From NCBI RefSeq assembly GCF_018595715.1, contig NZ_JAHEOJ010000015.1, forward strand, positions 1 to 64,000: a stretch of 64,000 nucleotides of DNA, read 5' to 3'. A model generated the notes under the pieces. That model saw nothing but the letters and a program-made list of their open reading frames with translations. It did no database searches and was not told where the DNA came from. A program made the position numbers and the translations under genes. Every line of letters starts with the position of its first letter. Position 1 is the stretch's first letter. Shown here one piece after another: positions 1 to 6,648 of the stretch. Origin of the DNA: Glaciecola sp. XM2 (GTDB taxonomy: Bacteria > Pseudomonadota > Gammaproteobacteria > Enterobacterales > Alteromonadaceae).

Positions 1-9
1 TAACACATA

Positions 10-18
10 TGAGCCTCC
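10..18. repeat. Subterminal inverted repeat of the IS, left copy
   Basis: TGAGCCTCC pairs with GGAGACTCA at 1564-1572 with one mismatch. Both copies sit a few bases inside the inferred element ends, as described for the IS1111 group. Confidence 0.5.
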
Positions 19-300
19 GGTCTGTCAATGACAAAAGAACACCTATTGCTCATTTTTTTATGAGCAATCTAATTCCTTTCATCAGTTTTGTTTACTTCGT
101 CTGTCATGGTCGATGTTGAGCATATTGCTCACGTCAAACACATATAGAGGCTCTTAATGTTGCACTTTTCAGTTCCTTCTGATGGTCAACGGCACTAGAC
201 ATTCATCGGTTAACCTTCATCTGTCCTATTCAAAGCTGAGTGGCTTAGTAGAACCAGTTAGTGGCGGGCTCAGCGAAGGTGTAAGCAAAGTCTGATAAAA

Positions 301-450
301 GTTTATGTTGCGCAACAGTGGCATGTCTAATCAAAGCGAATTGGTTAAGGTCAGTTGGTATAGTTATCGATGCTGCTAGGGCAGATTGATGTGCGATAAC
401 AAGATACTCGCCATTTTCCCAGTTATACGATGAAGCTCATGCCACTGCGC
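301..450 (-). ncRNA. Candidate bridge RNA of the IS1111-type element
   Basis: This stretch lies directly downstream of the transposase stop codon, where IS1111-type elements are expected to encode their bridge RNA. A perfect 10-base inverted repeat, CAGTGGCATG at 316-325 and CATGCCACTG at 438-447, closes a large loop. Inside it GTTATCG (363-369) pairs with CGATAAC (394-400) around a 24-base internal loop, and GTTGCGCAAC at 309-318 is self-complementary. A stem carrying large internal loops is the architecture of bridge RNAs. The segment TAATCAAAGCG (328-338) resembles the target TAACAAGGCG, so it could be part of a target-binding loop. Structure is seen; function is inferred. Confidence 0.5.
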
Positions 451-453
451 GAC

Positions 454-1503
454 TTACCCGTTTAAAAACTTATCTTCATTAAATACCTGTTGGTTCTTGA
501 GCATGAAATAAACACAGCGGCCTATTTTATGTGCCAAAGCTGATAGCGCTTTAGCTTTGCTCATGCGTTTCTGAAGCGTTTCAAGGTATCGCTTAGCTTT
601 GTCATTGCCTTTTAAGTACAGAACGGCGGCTTCGCTGAATGCCCATTTCAAATGCGCATTACCTATTTTATTGCCCTGAGTGCCATAGGACTTTCCTGCA
701 GATTCGGCTTTGCATTTTACGAGTCGTGCGTATGACGCAAATTGTTGGACACGAGGAAAGCGCTGTATATCACCCACTTCATATAAGATGGTTAGGGCGA
801 GAATCTTACCAATACCAGGAAAGGATCTTAGAATATGGAAGTCACTTCCCTTGTTGATCTGCGCTTTGAGCTTGACGTAATGCTCGATTTTATAGATTTC
901 GTGCACCATGGTATCGATAATGTTGAGATTTAAGTCCATGCTTTTTTGCACAGCCTCATCAGGAAAGAAGTGGTGCATATGTTGTCTGGCGGGTGAGTTT
1001 TGTAGGTTTAATCGTGTTTCAGGCGCAGGTAAATTATATTGGCCAACAGTGCTGGACACATGAGCCTTGAGTTGAGCACTCATACGCATAATATGTGTGC
1101 GTCTTCTCAATGCATCCCTGATAGAGCGATGCTCTTTGGGGTAAGCATGGGCAAGCGGGAAATTTCCTCCTCGCATGAGTTTAGCGATCTTCAATGCATC
1201 GATTCTATCATTTTTAGTTTTACCTGCATGAATCGCTTTCATGTAGAGCGCATGGCCAAGAATAAAGTCAATGTTGTGCTGTTCGCAAAAATCCGATACC
1301 CAGTACCAACAGTGCATACACTCGACGCCGACTACTACACTACCGAGATAAGGTGTCAATAACTGAATAAGTTGCTCTGGCGAATCAGAAATTTTTTCAT
1401 GGACGAGAACGTTATTTTCATTATCAATAATGCAGACATAAAGTAGGCGGGTGTGTAAATCAATTCCACAATAGTAAGGATGTGTATTAGTATAGAAATT
1501 CAT
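454..1503 (-). CDS. IS110-family transposase (DEDD and serine type)
   Basis: A 349-residue protein of normal length for the family. The N-terminal RuvC-like DEDD domain shows GIDLH with Asp15, VGVE with Glu61, and KNDRIDA with Asp99 and Asp102. The C-terminal Transposase_20 domain begins at PGIG (about 229-232) and contains the conserved serine of the AESAG stretch (Ser268), followed by KIGNAHLKWAF. These enzymes recombine a circular element with its target using an RNA guide. The gene is intact, with ATG at 1503-1501, so the element may be active. The long downstream non-coding region supports IS1111-type rather than IS110-type. Confidence 0.92.
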   Translation of the reverse strand: MNFYTNTHPYYCGIDLHTRLLYVCIIDNENNVLVHEKISDSPEQLIQLLTPYLGSVVVGVECMHCWYWVSDFCEQHNIDFILGHALYMKAIHAGKTKNDRIDALKIAKLMRGGNFPLAHAYPKEHRSIRDALRRRTHIMRMSAQLKAHVSSTVGQYNLPAPETRLNLQNSPARQHMHHFFPDEAVQKSMDLNLNIIDTMVHEIYKIEHYVKLKAQINKGSDFHILRSFPGIGKILALTILYEVGDIQRFPRVQQFASYARLVKCKAESAGKSYGTQGNKIGNAHLKWAFSEAAVLYLKGNDKAKRYLETLQKRMSKAKALSALAHKIGRCVYFMLKNQQVFNEDKFLNG

Positions 1504-1581
1504 TGAGTTTTCTCCGTTGGTTTTGTCGCCTGTTAGGATAAACTTTGTTTATGCTAATTAGGAGGAGACTCAATGAGTATC

Positions 1582-1659
1582 AAGGCGCTCAAGAGGGACA
1601 CAAACATGGCGCTCCTTCGGAGTATAGCGCCATGTTTGTGCCCCTTAGCTAAGTGTTAG
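1582..1659 (+). repeat. Integron attC site, main part (interrupted by the IS)
   Basis: AAGGCGCTCAAGAGGGAC resembles the start of VCR-like attC sites. A perfect 15-base inverted repeat, 1599-1613 with 1626-1640, forms the stem, and CCCCTTAGCTAAGTGTTAG matches the usual L'-R' end. The first bases of the site (TAAC) are at window positions 1-4, separated by the IS. The site would have ended the cassette lying to the left of the window. Confidence 0.68.
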
Positions 1660-1673
1660 CCCCTTGTCATACA

Positions 1674-2105
1674 ATGAATAAATTATCAGACAAAATCGCG
1701 GATTTAACTCGGGAAGAATGGAAAAATTTAGGTTTCTACTACATTTCAGATCAAGCAAATGAAAAGTGGGAATTACATGGTTCAAGAACTGGACTCTCTA
1801 ACCTTTGCAACTTGCTAAGAAAATTCGCTAGTGAAAATCGAGAATATGGTGATCATGAACACTTAATGCCACACTGGTATTTAACCTTTACTTCACTAGA
1901 GGACTTCTCAATTAACAAACGTGATATTGGCGGAAAACCGGAACAATTGATGCGCTTTGCTAACTTTTTCGAAAAAGAAGTTTCCGATTGTCGTCAAGGT
2001 GCAACTGTCACAGTACCAAAAGATGCATTTAATACAGATTATGAAATTACTTTTACAGTACACAGAGACAATTTTGACCCTTCTTCGAAAGACCCTCAGT
2101 TATAG
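1674..2105 (+). CDS. Hypothetical cassette protein, possibly Imm32-like
   Basis: A 143-residue soluble protein with no signal peptide or membrane segment. ATG at 1674 is preferred over an in-frame GTG at 1653, because the GTG lies inside the attC end. The middle carries WELHGSRTGLSNLCNLLRKF (about residues 31-50), a pattern that recalls Imm32-type immunity proteins, in which a Gly-x-x-x-Gly-Leu stretch follows a beta strand. This is a weak resemblance only. The gene lies between two attC sites with its stop just before the second, the normal layout of an integron cassette. No partner toxin gene is visible beside it. AT-rich compared with the core genes downstream. Confidence 0.7.
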   Translation: MNKLSDKIADLTREEWKNLGFYYISDQANEKWELHGSRTGLSNLCNLLRKFASENREYGDHEHLMPHWYLTFTSLEDFSINKRDIGGKPEQLMRFANFFEKEVSDCRQGATVTVPKDAFNTDYEITFTVHRDNFDPSSKDPQL

Positions 2106-2210
2106 GGCTAACAAAACGCTTAAGGCGTTCTCTTCGGTCACTGGGACAGTAACATTGCGCGGCTTCGCCATTTTCGCGCAATGTTACTGTCCCTTAGCTC
2201 AAAGTTAACT
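2106..2210 (+). repeat. Integron attC site
   Basis: GGCTAAC at 2106-2112 and GTTAACT at 2204-2210 are the outer R'' and R' boxes. A perfect 18-base inverted repeat, 2143-2160 with 2176-2193, forms the stem. CCCTTAGCTCAAAGTTAAC at the end repeats the L'-R' style of the attC at 1582-1659. The site lies immediately after a stop codon, as expected for a cassette. Confidence 0.8.
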
Positions 2211-2227
2211 TTCAAGGAGGATTAATT

Positions 2228-2548
2228 ATGTTCAAAGTGATTATTTGCCTGATTTTACTCGTGTCTGCGAGCGTAAGTAACGCCATTAGTTTAGATGACT
2301 CGAAAAAAGCAGATATATTGAATTCACCGACATCTGAAAGGTGGGTCGAACTTTCATTTGACATAACTGAGTCAGGTACTGTTGTTAATATCAAGGTGAT
2401 AAAATCTACTCATCAAGGTGTCTTTGATAAAGCTGCGATCAATGCGTTAGAAAAATGGAAGTATCAACCCAAAATTGTAGACGGGGTCGCTGTGGCTCAA
2501 AAAGATATGAAGGTTAGACTGCAGTTTGACATTGAAGATGAAAGTTAA
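2228..2548 (+). CDS. Secreted mini-protein with a TonB C-terminal-type domain
   Basis: A 106-residue protein. Residues 1-19 form a signal peptide with a hydrophobic LILLVSASVSNA core. The rest matches a single TonB C-terminal fold: VELSFDITESGTVVNIKVIKS, then AAINALEKWKYQPKIVDG, then VRLQFDI. It has no proline-rich spacer and no retained membrane anchor, so it cannot span the periplasm like true TonB and is probably a free periplasmic domain. An AAGGAGG ribosome site lies 7 bases before the ATG. The gene follows an attC site and overlaps the next gene by 11 bases, so the two are likely translated together. The role is unknown. Confidence 0.75.
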   Translation: MFKVIICLILLVSASVSNAISLDDSKKADILNSPTSERWVELSFDITESGTVVNIKVIKSTHQGVFDKAAINALEKWKYQPKIVDGVAVAQKDMKVRLQFDIEDES

Positions 2549-2801
2549 TCACAAGCTAGATACACCATTGCTCATTTGCGGAATAGTATTTATTTTACTC
2601 GGCCTGATATATAAGTCTCGGGATCTTCTGCCTGTCGAATTAACTGAATTGTTTTTTTTGCTCCCCCCAACAGAAGATAGATATTACAAATTAGTTGAAA
2701 GCGACCCAGAATTTAAATTTGGTTTGCTATTCTTTATTCTAGGTATCGCGGTATTAATTTTTCGGCGGATATTTATTCAGGTAAAAAGCAGTGGCGTATA
2801 A
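2538..2801 (+). CDS. Small two-helix membrane protein
   Basis: An 87-residue protein from the ATG at 2538; an upstream TTG at 2526 is less likely. Two hydrophobic segments (about residues 10-26 and 61-77) flank a loop of about 35 residues containing TEDRYYKLVESDPEFKFG. The start overlaps the stop of the TonB-domain gene, which suggests translational coupling and a shared task. The family was not recognised. Confidence 0.6.
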   Translation: MKVNHKLDTPLLICGIVFILLGLIYKSRDLLPVELTELFFLLPPTEDRYYKLVESDPEFKFGLLFFILGIAVLIFRRIFIQVKSSGV

Positions 2802-2855
2802 CAAAAACCTAAACTCACTCGCTATCGCTTGAGGCCACAGTAACATGAGGTTAGG
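2795..2855 (+). repeat. Possible degenerate attC site
   Basis: TATAAC follows the preceding stop codon region and AGGTTAGGA lies about 50 bases later, giving a roughly 60-base site comparable with the shortest attC sites. The internal stem is poor, so this is a positional guess that the next gene is a separate cassette. Confidence 0.25.
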
Positions 2856-2881
2856 ACTACAAGCCAAATTTGGAGTAGAAA

Positions 2882-3427
2882 ATGAGTTATAGAGATAAAT
2901 TAATTTTAGCTTCCAAAAAGGGGATTGGTTTTCCCATGGCTGGCTTGTTCATTATTACTTTTGCGGCCGTTGCAGTTAATCTACTACCTGAGAGGCAAGC
3001 TTTAATCGCTGTATTCATTGTGACAGGGGCAGTATTTCCAATAGCTATGTTTATTTCTAAGTTACTGAAAGTTAATCCATTTGTTAAATTGCCTCCGCTC
3101 TCTAACCTTGCTGCAATTCTGGCTGGTGTTCAGATATTCTATTGGCCTATTTTTATTCTTGTTTTTCAAATTGCACCCGCTTGGGTTCCATTTTCTATGG
3201 CTATTCTATTTGGATCTCATTTCATTCCCTATGGGTGGCTGTATAAAAGCAAGGCTTATTATTTTATAGGTATTATGATGCCGAGCTTAGGCTGCTTGTT
3301 TGCATTGCTGGGTAAAGAGATCTCATATCAATATACTTTTTTAGCATTGATTCCAGTATATCTAATTACGATTGGGTTACTTTTTTCAGAAACTAAAGTA
3401 TCTAAACCTACAGCAGCACAGCCCTAA
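2882..3427 (+). CDS. Multi-pass membrane protein, possibly DUF7010-like
   Basis: A 181-residue protein with five or six hydrophobic segments, starting at about residue 18 and ending near residue 168. The stretch FGSHFIPYGWLYKSKAYY in the second half recalls the DUF7010 family of uncharacterised membrane proteins; this is from memory and unverified. The stop codon lies inside the R'' box of the attC at 3422, a typical cassette feature. No enzymatic motif was seen. Confidence 0.65.
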   Translation: MSYRDKLILASKKGIGFPMAGLFIITFAAVAVNLLPERQALIAVFIVTGAVFPIAMFISKLLKVNPFVKLPPLSNLAAILAGVQIFYWPIFILVFQIAPAWVPFSMAILFGSHFIPYGWLYKSKAYYFIGIMMPSLGCLFALLGKEISYQYTFLALIPVYLITIGLLFSETKVSKPTAAQP

Positions 3428-3523
3428 CAAGGCAATATAGTTGGACGAGTAACAGTTTGCTCGGCTGCGCTTTGCTTCACATTTTGGCAAACTATTACAA
3501 GCCGCTTATTGAAGCGGTTGCCT
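3422..3523 (+). repeat. Integron attC-like site
   Basis: CCCTAAC (3422-3428) overlaps the stop of the preceding gene. GTAACAGTTTGC (3449-3460) pairs with GCAAACTATTAC (3487-3498) at 11 of 12 positions. The site ends with CCGCTTATTGAAGCGG followed by GTTGCCT (3517-3523), the common L'-R' design. It is less symmetrical at the outer boxes than the site at 2106. Confidence 0.65.
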
Positions 3524-3662
3524 ATAAATATATCTGGCAGCCGCGCTTGTCATGAAGCTGTCGGTAGAATGTCAGCAAAGAGTCGTGAAATTGTCAGGAC
3601 TGTTTCAATAGATATTAATTATTATGACCTTTCATGTAAAACTAATGAGGTTAGGTCAAATT

Positions 3663-4151
3663 ATGAGTAACGATGTGAAGTTAAATAAAAATACAATACA
3701 AAGATTACGAGCTATCAACTGTTGGAGTCAAGAAGAGTTAGCATCAGCTAGCGGGTTAAGTGTAAGAACTATTCAACGTGTTGAAAAAAGCGGCACAGCA
3801 TCTTTAGAAACAACCAAAGCACTAGCGTCAGTTTTCGTTGTTACTCCTGATGAATTGCAATCGTCTCAAAAAATCGAGAATGTTACATTTAGGTTTATTT
3901 GCAAATATGCTTGGCTTGTTGCCTTCGCTTTCTCAAGTGTATTCTTTGGTTTATGGATAGTTGATATTCTTATACCAACATTAAAAGGTGCTGATTTTAA
4001 TCAACAATATGAAATCAATGGTAACTTTAGGTATCTTGATTTTGGTGGAATAAGTTTCTTTATTGGATTTTTATTCTTAGGCTTAAATGTGTCTTTAGAG
4101 TACTTTAATAGTAAAAGGTTACTTAAAAACTCGGCTGGACGCGGCAACTAA
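3663..4151 (+). CDS. Membrane-anchored XRE-family HTH protein
   Basis: A 162-residue protein from the ATG at 3663; an upstream in-frame ATG at 3624 would add 13 residues. Residues about 8-60 form a Cro/CI-type helix-turn-helix (TIQRLRAINCWSQEELASAS, then GLSVRTIQRVEKSG). Two hydrophobic segments follow, at about residues 75-97 and 120-142, so the DNA-binding domain is probably held at the inner membrane with only a short periplasmic loop. No ligand domain is present. Membrane-bound HTH proteins of this small size often control a neighbouring gene, but no obvious target is adjacent. Confidence 0.75.
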   Translation: MSNDVKLNKNTIQRLRAINCWSQEELASASGLSVRTIQRVEKSGTASLETTKALASVFVVTPDELQSSQKIENVTFRFICKYAWLVAFAFSSVFFGLWIVDILIPTLKGADFNQQYEINGNFRYLDFGGISFFIGFLFLGLNVSLEYFNSKRLLKNSAGRGN

Positions 4152-4271
4152 CAGGTCACACGAGGTTAAATATTTTATAGTATGGGCACTTTTACCCAGA
4201 AACCCAGCATTGCCATAATACTAAGCAGCTGACGTAAAGTATTCGCGTCATGGGTCAAACGAGATTTATAA

Positions 4272-4388
4272 ATGGGGTTCTTATTAGTTGTAGGGGTACC
4301 AACACTTCTTATCGTATGGTTGCTAACCGCGATAAAACTAAAAACCGACAACAATGGAAGACGTTTTAAAATATTATGTGGGCTCTAG
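4272..4388 (+). CDS. Possible 38-residue single-helix membrane protein
   Basis: A short open frame begins MGFLLVVGVPTLLIVWLLTA and ends with a basic tail (KLKTDNNGRRFK), a typical single-pass N-out topology. It lies in a 333-base gap between the HTH gene and the PEP-CTERM gene. No good ribosome site precedes the ATG, so it could be chance. A nested inverted repeat begins exactly at its stop codon. Confidence 0.3.
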   Translation: MGFLLVVGVPTLLIVWLLTAIKLKTDNNGRRFKILCGL

Positions 4389-4471
4389 TTGCGACGAGAG
4401 ATAAAAACCTTTAACCTGCCTCAGCCGTTTAACAAAACGGCTGGCTACCCACACATTAAAACGTCGTAACT
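4387..4471. repeat. Nested inverted repeat
   Basis: The outer arms AGTTGCGACG (4387-4396) and CGTCGTAACT (4462-4471) match at 9 of 10 positions. Inside, CAGCCGTTT (4422-4430) and AAACGGCTG (4435-4443) form a perfect 9-base hairpin with the loop AACA. No T-run follows, so it is not a standard terminator. The outer arms have the wrong polarity for the R boxes of attC. It could be a recombination site, an RNA structure ahead of the next gene, or a relic. Confidence 0.5.
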
Positions 4472-4484
4472 AATGGACTAATCA

Positions 4485-5030
4485 ATGAAAAATGTAGTAT
4501 TTTCTGTCTTTATTTTAGCTTTCTCTTTATCTGCAAATGCCTCTCTAGTTTCGTTACAATTTGAAGCCTCTGATTTTGAAAATTGCTGTACCAACGTAAC
4601 CGAAATTCCTCAGGATCTTATCCAAGGTTCAATCACTTGGGAATATGAGGACCAAATAGCAAATATAGTTTCATTAGTTGATATAAGCCTGGTAATTGAC
4701 GGATATTCATTCGATGCAAATGAAGTCGGTTTTGATAGTTTTGATAGCGATTTTTTTGCTTTCGGAGGAGTTGATTGCGGCGTAAGCTGTATTTTAGCTT
4801 CTGGAAACAACGATTTTTATGTTGCATTTGATTTCAACGAGCCATCACCTCTTACTTTTCAGTATGGTACACAAGCAAGTTTTGGGGTATGGATAGCCCA
4901 AACAACATCATTTCAGTTAAATTCAGTGACAGTCTCAGAGCCAGGCTCGCTTTATTTTGTGCTTACATCACTTTTGGGCGTGTTAATGATCACCAGAAAA
5001 AAGCGAGTTATTGCAGATACTCGCGCCTAA
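4485..5030 (+). CDS. PEP-CTERM sorting-signal protein
   Basis: A 181-residue exported protein. Residues 1-19 are a signal peptide ending in NANA-like residues. The C-terminus, residues 150-174, is a classic PEP-CTERM tripartite signal: SEPGSL, then a hydrophobic helix (YFVLTSLLGVLMI), then a basic TRKKR cluster. Such signals are cut by exosortase and link proteins to surface or exopolysaccharide material. The mature part is acidic, with a Cys-Cys pair at about residues 34-35 and further Cys at about 98 and 102, so disulfides are likely. No exosortase is in the window. AT-rich, like its neighbours. Confidence 0.8.
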   Translation: MKNVVFSVFILAFSLSANASLVSLQFEASDFENCCTNVTEIPQDLIQGSITWEYEDQIANIVSLVDISLVIDGYSFDANEVGFDSFDSDFFAFGGVDCGVSCILASGNNDFYVAFDFNEPSPLTFQYGTQASFGVWIAQTTSFQLNSVTVSEPGSLYFVLTSLLGVLMITRKKRVIADTRA

Positions 5031-5100
5031 TCGGGCTCGCCAAGCAACCATTAGGCTGCCCGCCTTGCACATTATTGTGCCGCATGGGTGTTATTTATAA

Positions 5101-5643
5101 ATGAATCGAGTATTTAAATACGAAACACCCGCATGGGGAGCAAAAGCGATATGCTTTGCTTACTTTCTTATATCAGGCATATTTTTGTTATGTTTTTGGA
5201 CTTACGATGTTTGGGCGGGTAATGCTCCCTCGGCATTGAAGTATGCCTTGTTCATTATGGGTCTAGTATTTTTGCTGGTGTCTTTAAAGCCGTCAAACTG
5301 GAAAGGTTGGGTGTACTTTTTAGCTGATGATGACGGCATACACTTTCCATCGTCTCCATCACAAAGTGAAGCATCTGCAAATCTTGATGTAAGCTGGGAG
5401 CATGTAGGCAATATTCAGCGTGAAAAGCTCTATGGTGGTGTTTATGGATTATCAATTGAGGTAAAAATTCCTCAGCAGGTAGCCAATGGGTATTTTAGTA
5501 ATGTGGCCAGAGCAAATAAAGTGTTGGGCTTCAATCAAATGAGAGGCGAATACTTCGTGATTGCATATGCGAATAACGCTTTTCAGAGCCTACCTGATGT
5601 CGTTAATCAGCTTCTTAAAATAAAAGGTGAAAACACACCATAA
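5101..5643 (+). CDS. Hypothetical membrane protein with a cytoplasmic C-terminal domain
   Basis: A 180-residue protein with two hydrophobic segments near the N-terminus (about residues 14-38 and 46-63) and a soluble domain of about 115 residues containing WVYFLADDDGIHFP and VSWEHVGNIQREKLYGG. The layout resembles PH-like membrane proteins in which a beta-rich domain follows two helices, but the family is not recognised. The ATG follows the preceding 70-base gap with no ribosome site, as often seen for cassette genes; that gap contains no convincing attC stem. Confidence 0.6.
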   Translation: MNRVFKYETPAWGAKAICFAYFLISGIFLLCFWTYDVWAGNAPSALKYALFIMGLVFLLVSLKPSNWKGWVYFLADDDGIHFPSSPSQSEASANLDVSWEHVGNIQREKLYGGVYGLSIEVKIPQQVANGYFSNVARANKVLGFNQMRGEYFVIAYANNAFQSLPDVVNQLLKIKGENTP

Positions 5644-5881
5644 GCAATGTAAGTCGCAACACCACTGCGCATTATGCTAATGGCATCTATTTGTTTGCTA
5701 GTATCCTTATCAGGCCCTAACTTTGTCGCTGGGTTCACCAATGAAAATAACTCGTAAACAAAGACATCGACAACAAATCAAGGGCTTTGGAGCGCCGTTA
5801 TGCGGGTTGCCCTCTTCGTGCGTAACATGCATATTATGCATATAGCACTAGCTCTGTATTGAGGCATTTTTTGTAGAAGTC
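5644..5881. other. Intergenic gap with a weak attC-like stretch
   Basis: CCCTAAC at 5715-5721 and GTTATGC at 5797-5803 are spaced like outer attC boxes, and TTGTCG (5723-5728) can pair with CGACAA (5768-5773). The rest of the fold is poor. It may be a decayed attC or coincidence. Nothing else is evident here. Confidence 0.2.
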
Positions 5882-6205
5882 ATGAAATCATATATTAATA
5901 AGTTTCCAGAAATAGCGCATCTACCGCCACAACAGCAGGCTGAGCTGTTAGAGCGAGCAAGAGTGCAGGCCTTTGTGAATATGAAGTTGTCGGGACGCAG
6001 CGCGCTATATTTATTTGGCTCATTGTTAATTTCATTTATACCTGTTGTAATAGTCGTTTGGTATTTTCAAGGTTTATCATACGTTACTGTAGCCGTGTCT
6101 GCGGTTTCGGTGCTCTTGCATTTATCGATTAATCATCAATTGCAAGCCAAGCTAATTAGGAAAGGATTGCCTGCCGTGTTATCTGATACCGACGTGTCGA
6201 CTTAA
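5882..6205 (+). CDS. Small two-helix membrane protein
   Basis: A 107-residue protein. A charged N-terminal helix (PPQQQAELLERARVQAF) precedes two hydrophobic segments at about residues 42-62 and 68-84. The family was not recognised. It lies between the cassette-like region and core genes and may belong to either. Confidence 0.6.
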   Translation: MKSYINKFPEIAHLPPQQQAELLERARVQAFVNMKLSGRSALYLFGSLLISFIPVVIVVWYFQGLSYVTVAVSAVSVLLHLSINHQLQAKLIRKGLPAVLSDTDVST

Positions 6206-6233
6206 ACTTTGAAGCACCTTTGAGGAAAGCAGA

Positions 6234-6617
6234 TTGAAAATCTCATTAGTTAGTATCCCTGTGCAAGATCCCATTAAAGCGCATGAAATTTACACAACCA
6301 AATTAGGCTTTGCATCTAAAGAATTTACCCCCGACGCTAAATTAGCAATTGTTGTATCTCCATACGATTTAGACGGAACCGCTATATTGCTAGAGCCTTG
6401 CGAAGGCAGCTTTGCCGAAACATATCAAAAAGCTGCGTTTGAAGCAGATTTACCCATAATGGGGTTATCATCAAACAATGCTGAGCAAGAACTTGAAAGA
6501 TTACAAGCAGCAGGCATCACACTTCGCCCTGAATTAGATAACCCAAAGTGGGGGATTCAAAACGTGTTTGAAGATGGTTGTGGCAACTTGCTCATGATTG
6601 AGGATAAACCCTTGTAA
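6234..6617 (+). CDS. VOC-superfamily (glyoxalase-like) protein
   Basis: A 127-residue protein of the single-domain VOC type. It has the opening beta strand and PIKAHEIYTTKLGFASKEF, a second half with GLSSNNAEQELERLQAAGI, and the ending NVFEDGCGNLLMIED. A TTG start at 6234 is preceded by GAGGAAAG. Metal-ligand positions near the N-terminus are not the classical His and Glu, although the terminal Glu of LMIE is present, so substrate and metal cannot be named. Relatives include glyoxalases, dioxygenases and bleomycin-binding proteins. Confidence 0.8.
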   Translation: MKISLVSIPVQDPIKAHEIYTTKLGFASKEFTPDAKLAIVVSPYDLDGTAILLEPCEGSFAETYQKAAFEADLPIMGLSSNNAEQELERLQAAGITLRPELDNPKWGIQNVFEDGCGNLLMIEDKPL

Positions 6618-6648
6618 ACTGCATTTATGCGCTCCCCTAAGGCCTGTC

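Larger units (their letters stand above)
5..1581 (-). mobile_element. IS110-family (IS1111-type) insertion sequence in an attC site
   Basis: The element carries one transposase gene on the minus strand. The long non-coding part (about 450 bases) lies downstream of that gene and only about 75 bases lie upstream, which is the IS1111-type layout. Subterminal inverted repeats are visible: TGAGCCTCC at 10-18 and GGAGACTCA at 1564-1572, matching at 8 of 9 positions as an inverted pair. Outside them lie TAAC at 1-4 and AAGGCGCTCAAGAGG at 1582-1596. Joined, these read like the start of an attC site whose other half follows at 1597-1660. The ends are inferred to within a few bases because the flank before base 1 is not visible. 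Known IS1111-attC elements target integron recombination sites in this way. Confidence 0.7.

Noticed and set aside
639-1362. Two plus-strand frames (72 and 107 codons) in the IS
   Set aside because: They lie wholly inside the intact transposase gene on the other strand, and their sequences show no protein-like pattern.
1957-2208. 83-codon plus-strand frame overlapping the first cassette gene and attC
   Set aside because: It overlaps the better-supported frame and reads through the attC stem.
4387-4471. Nested palindrome as an attC site
   Set aside because: The outer arms begin GTT and end AAC, opposite to the attC R'' and R' polarity; the inner hairpin is like no known attC stem.
5031-5100. 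Possible attC between the PEP-CTERM gene and the next gene
   Set aside because: The position fits and a small GCAC/GTGC hairpin is present, but no outer R boxes or long stem could be found.
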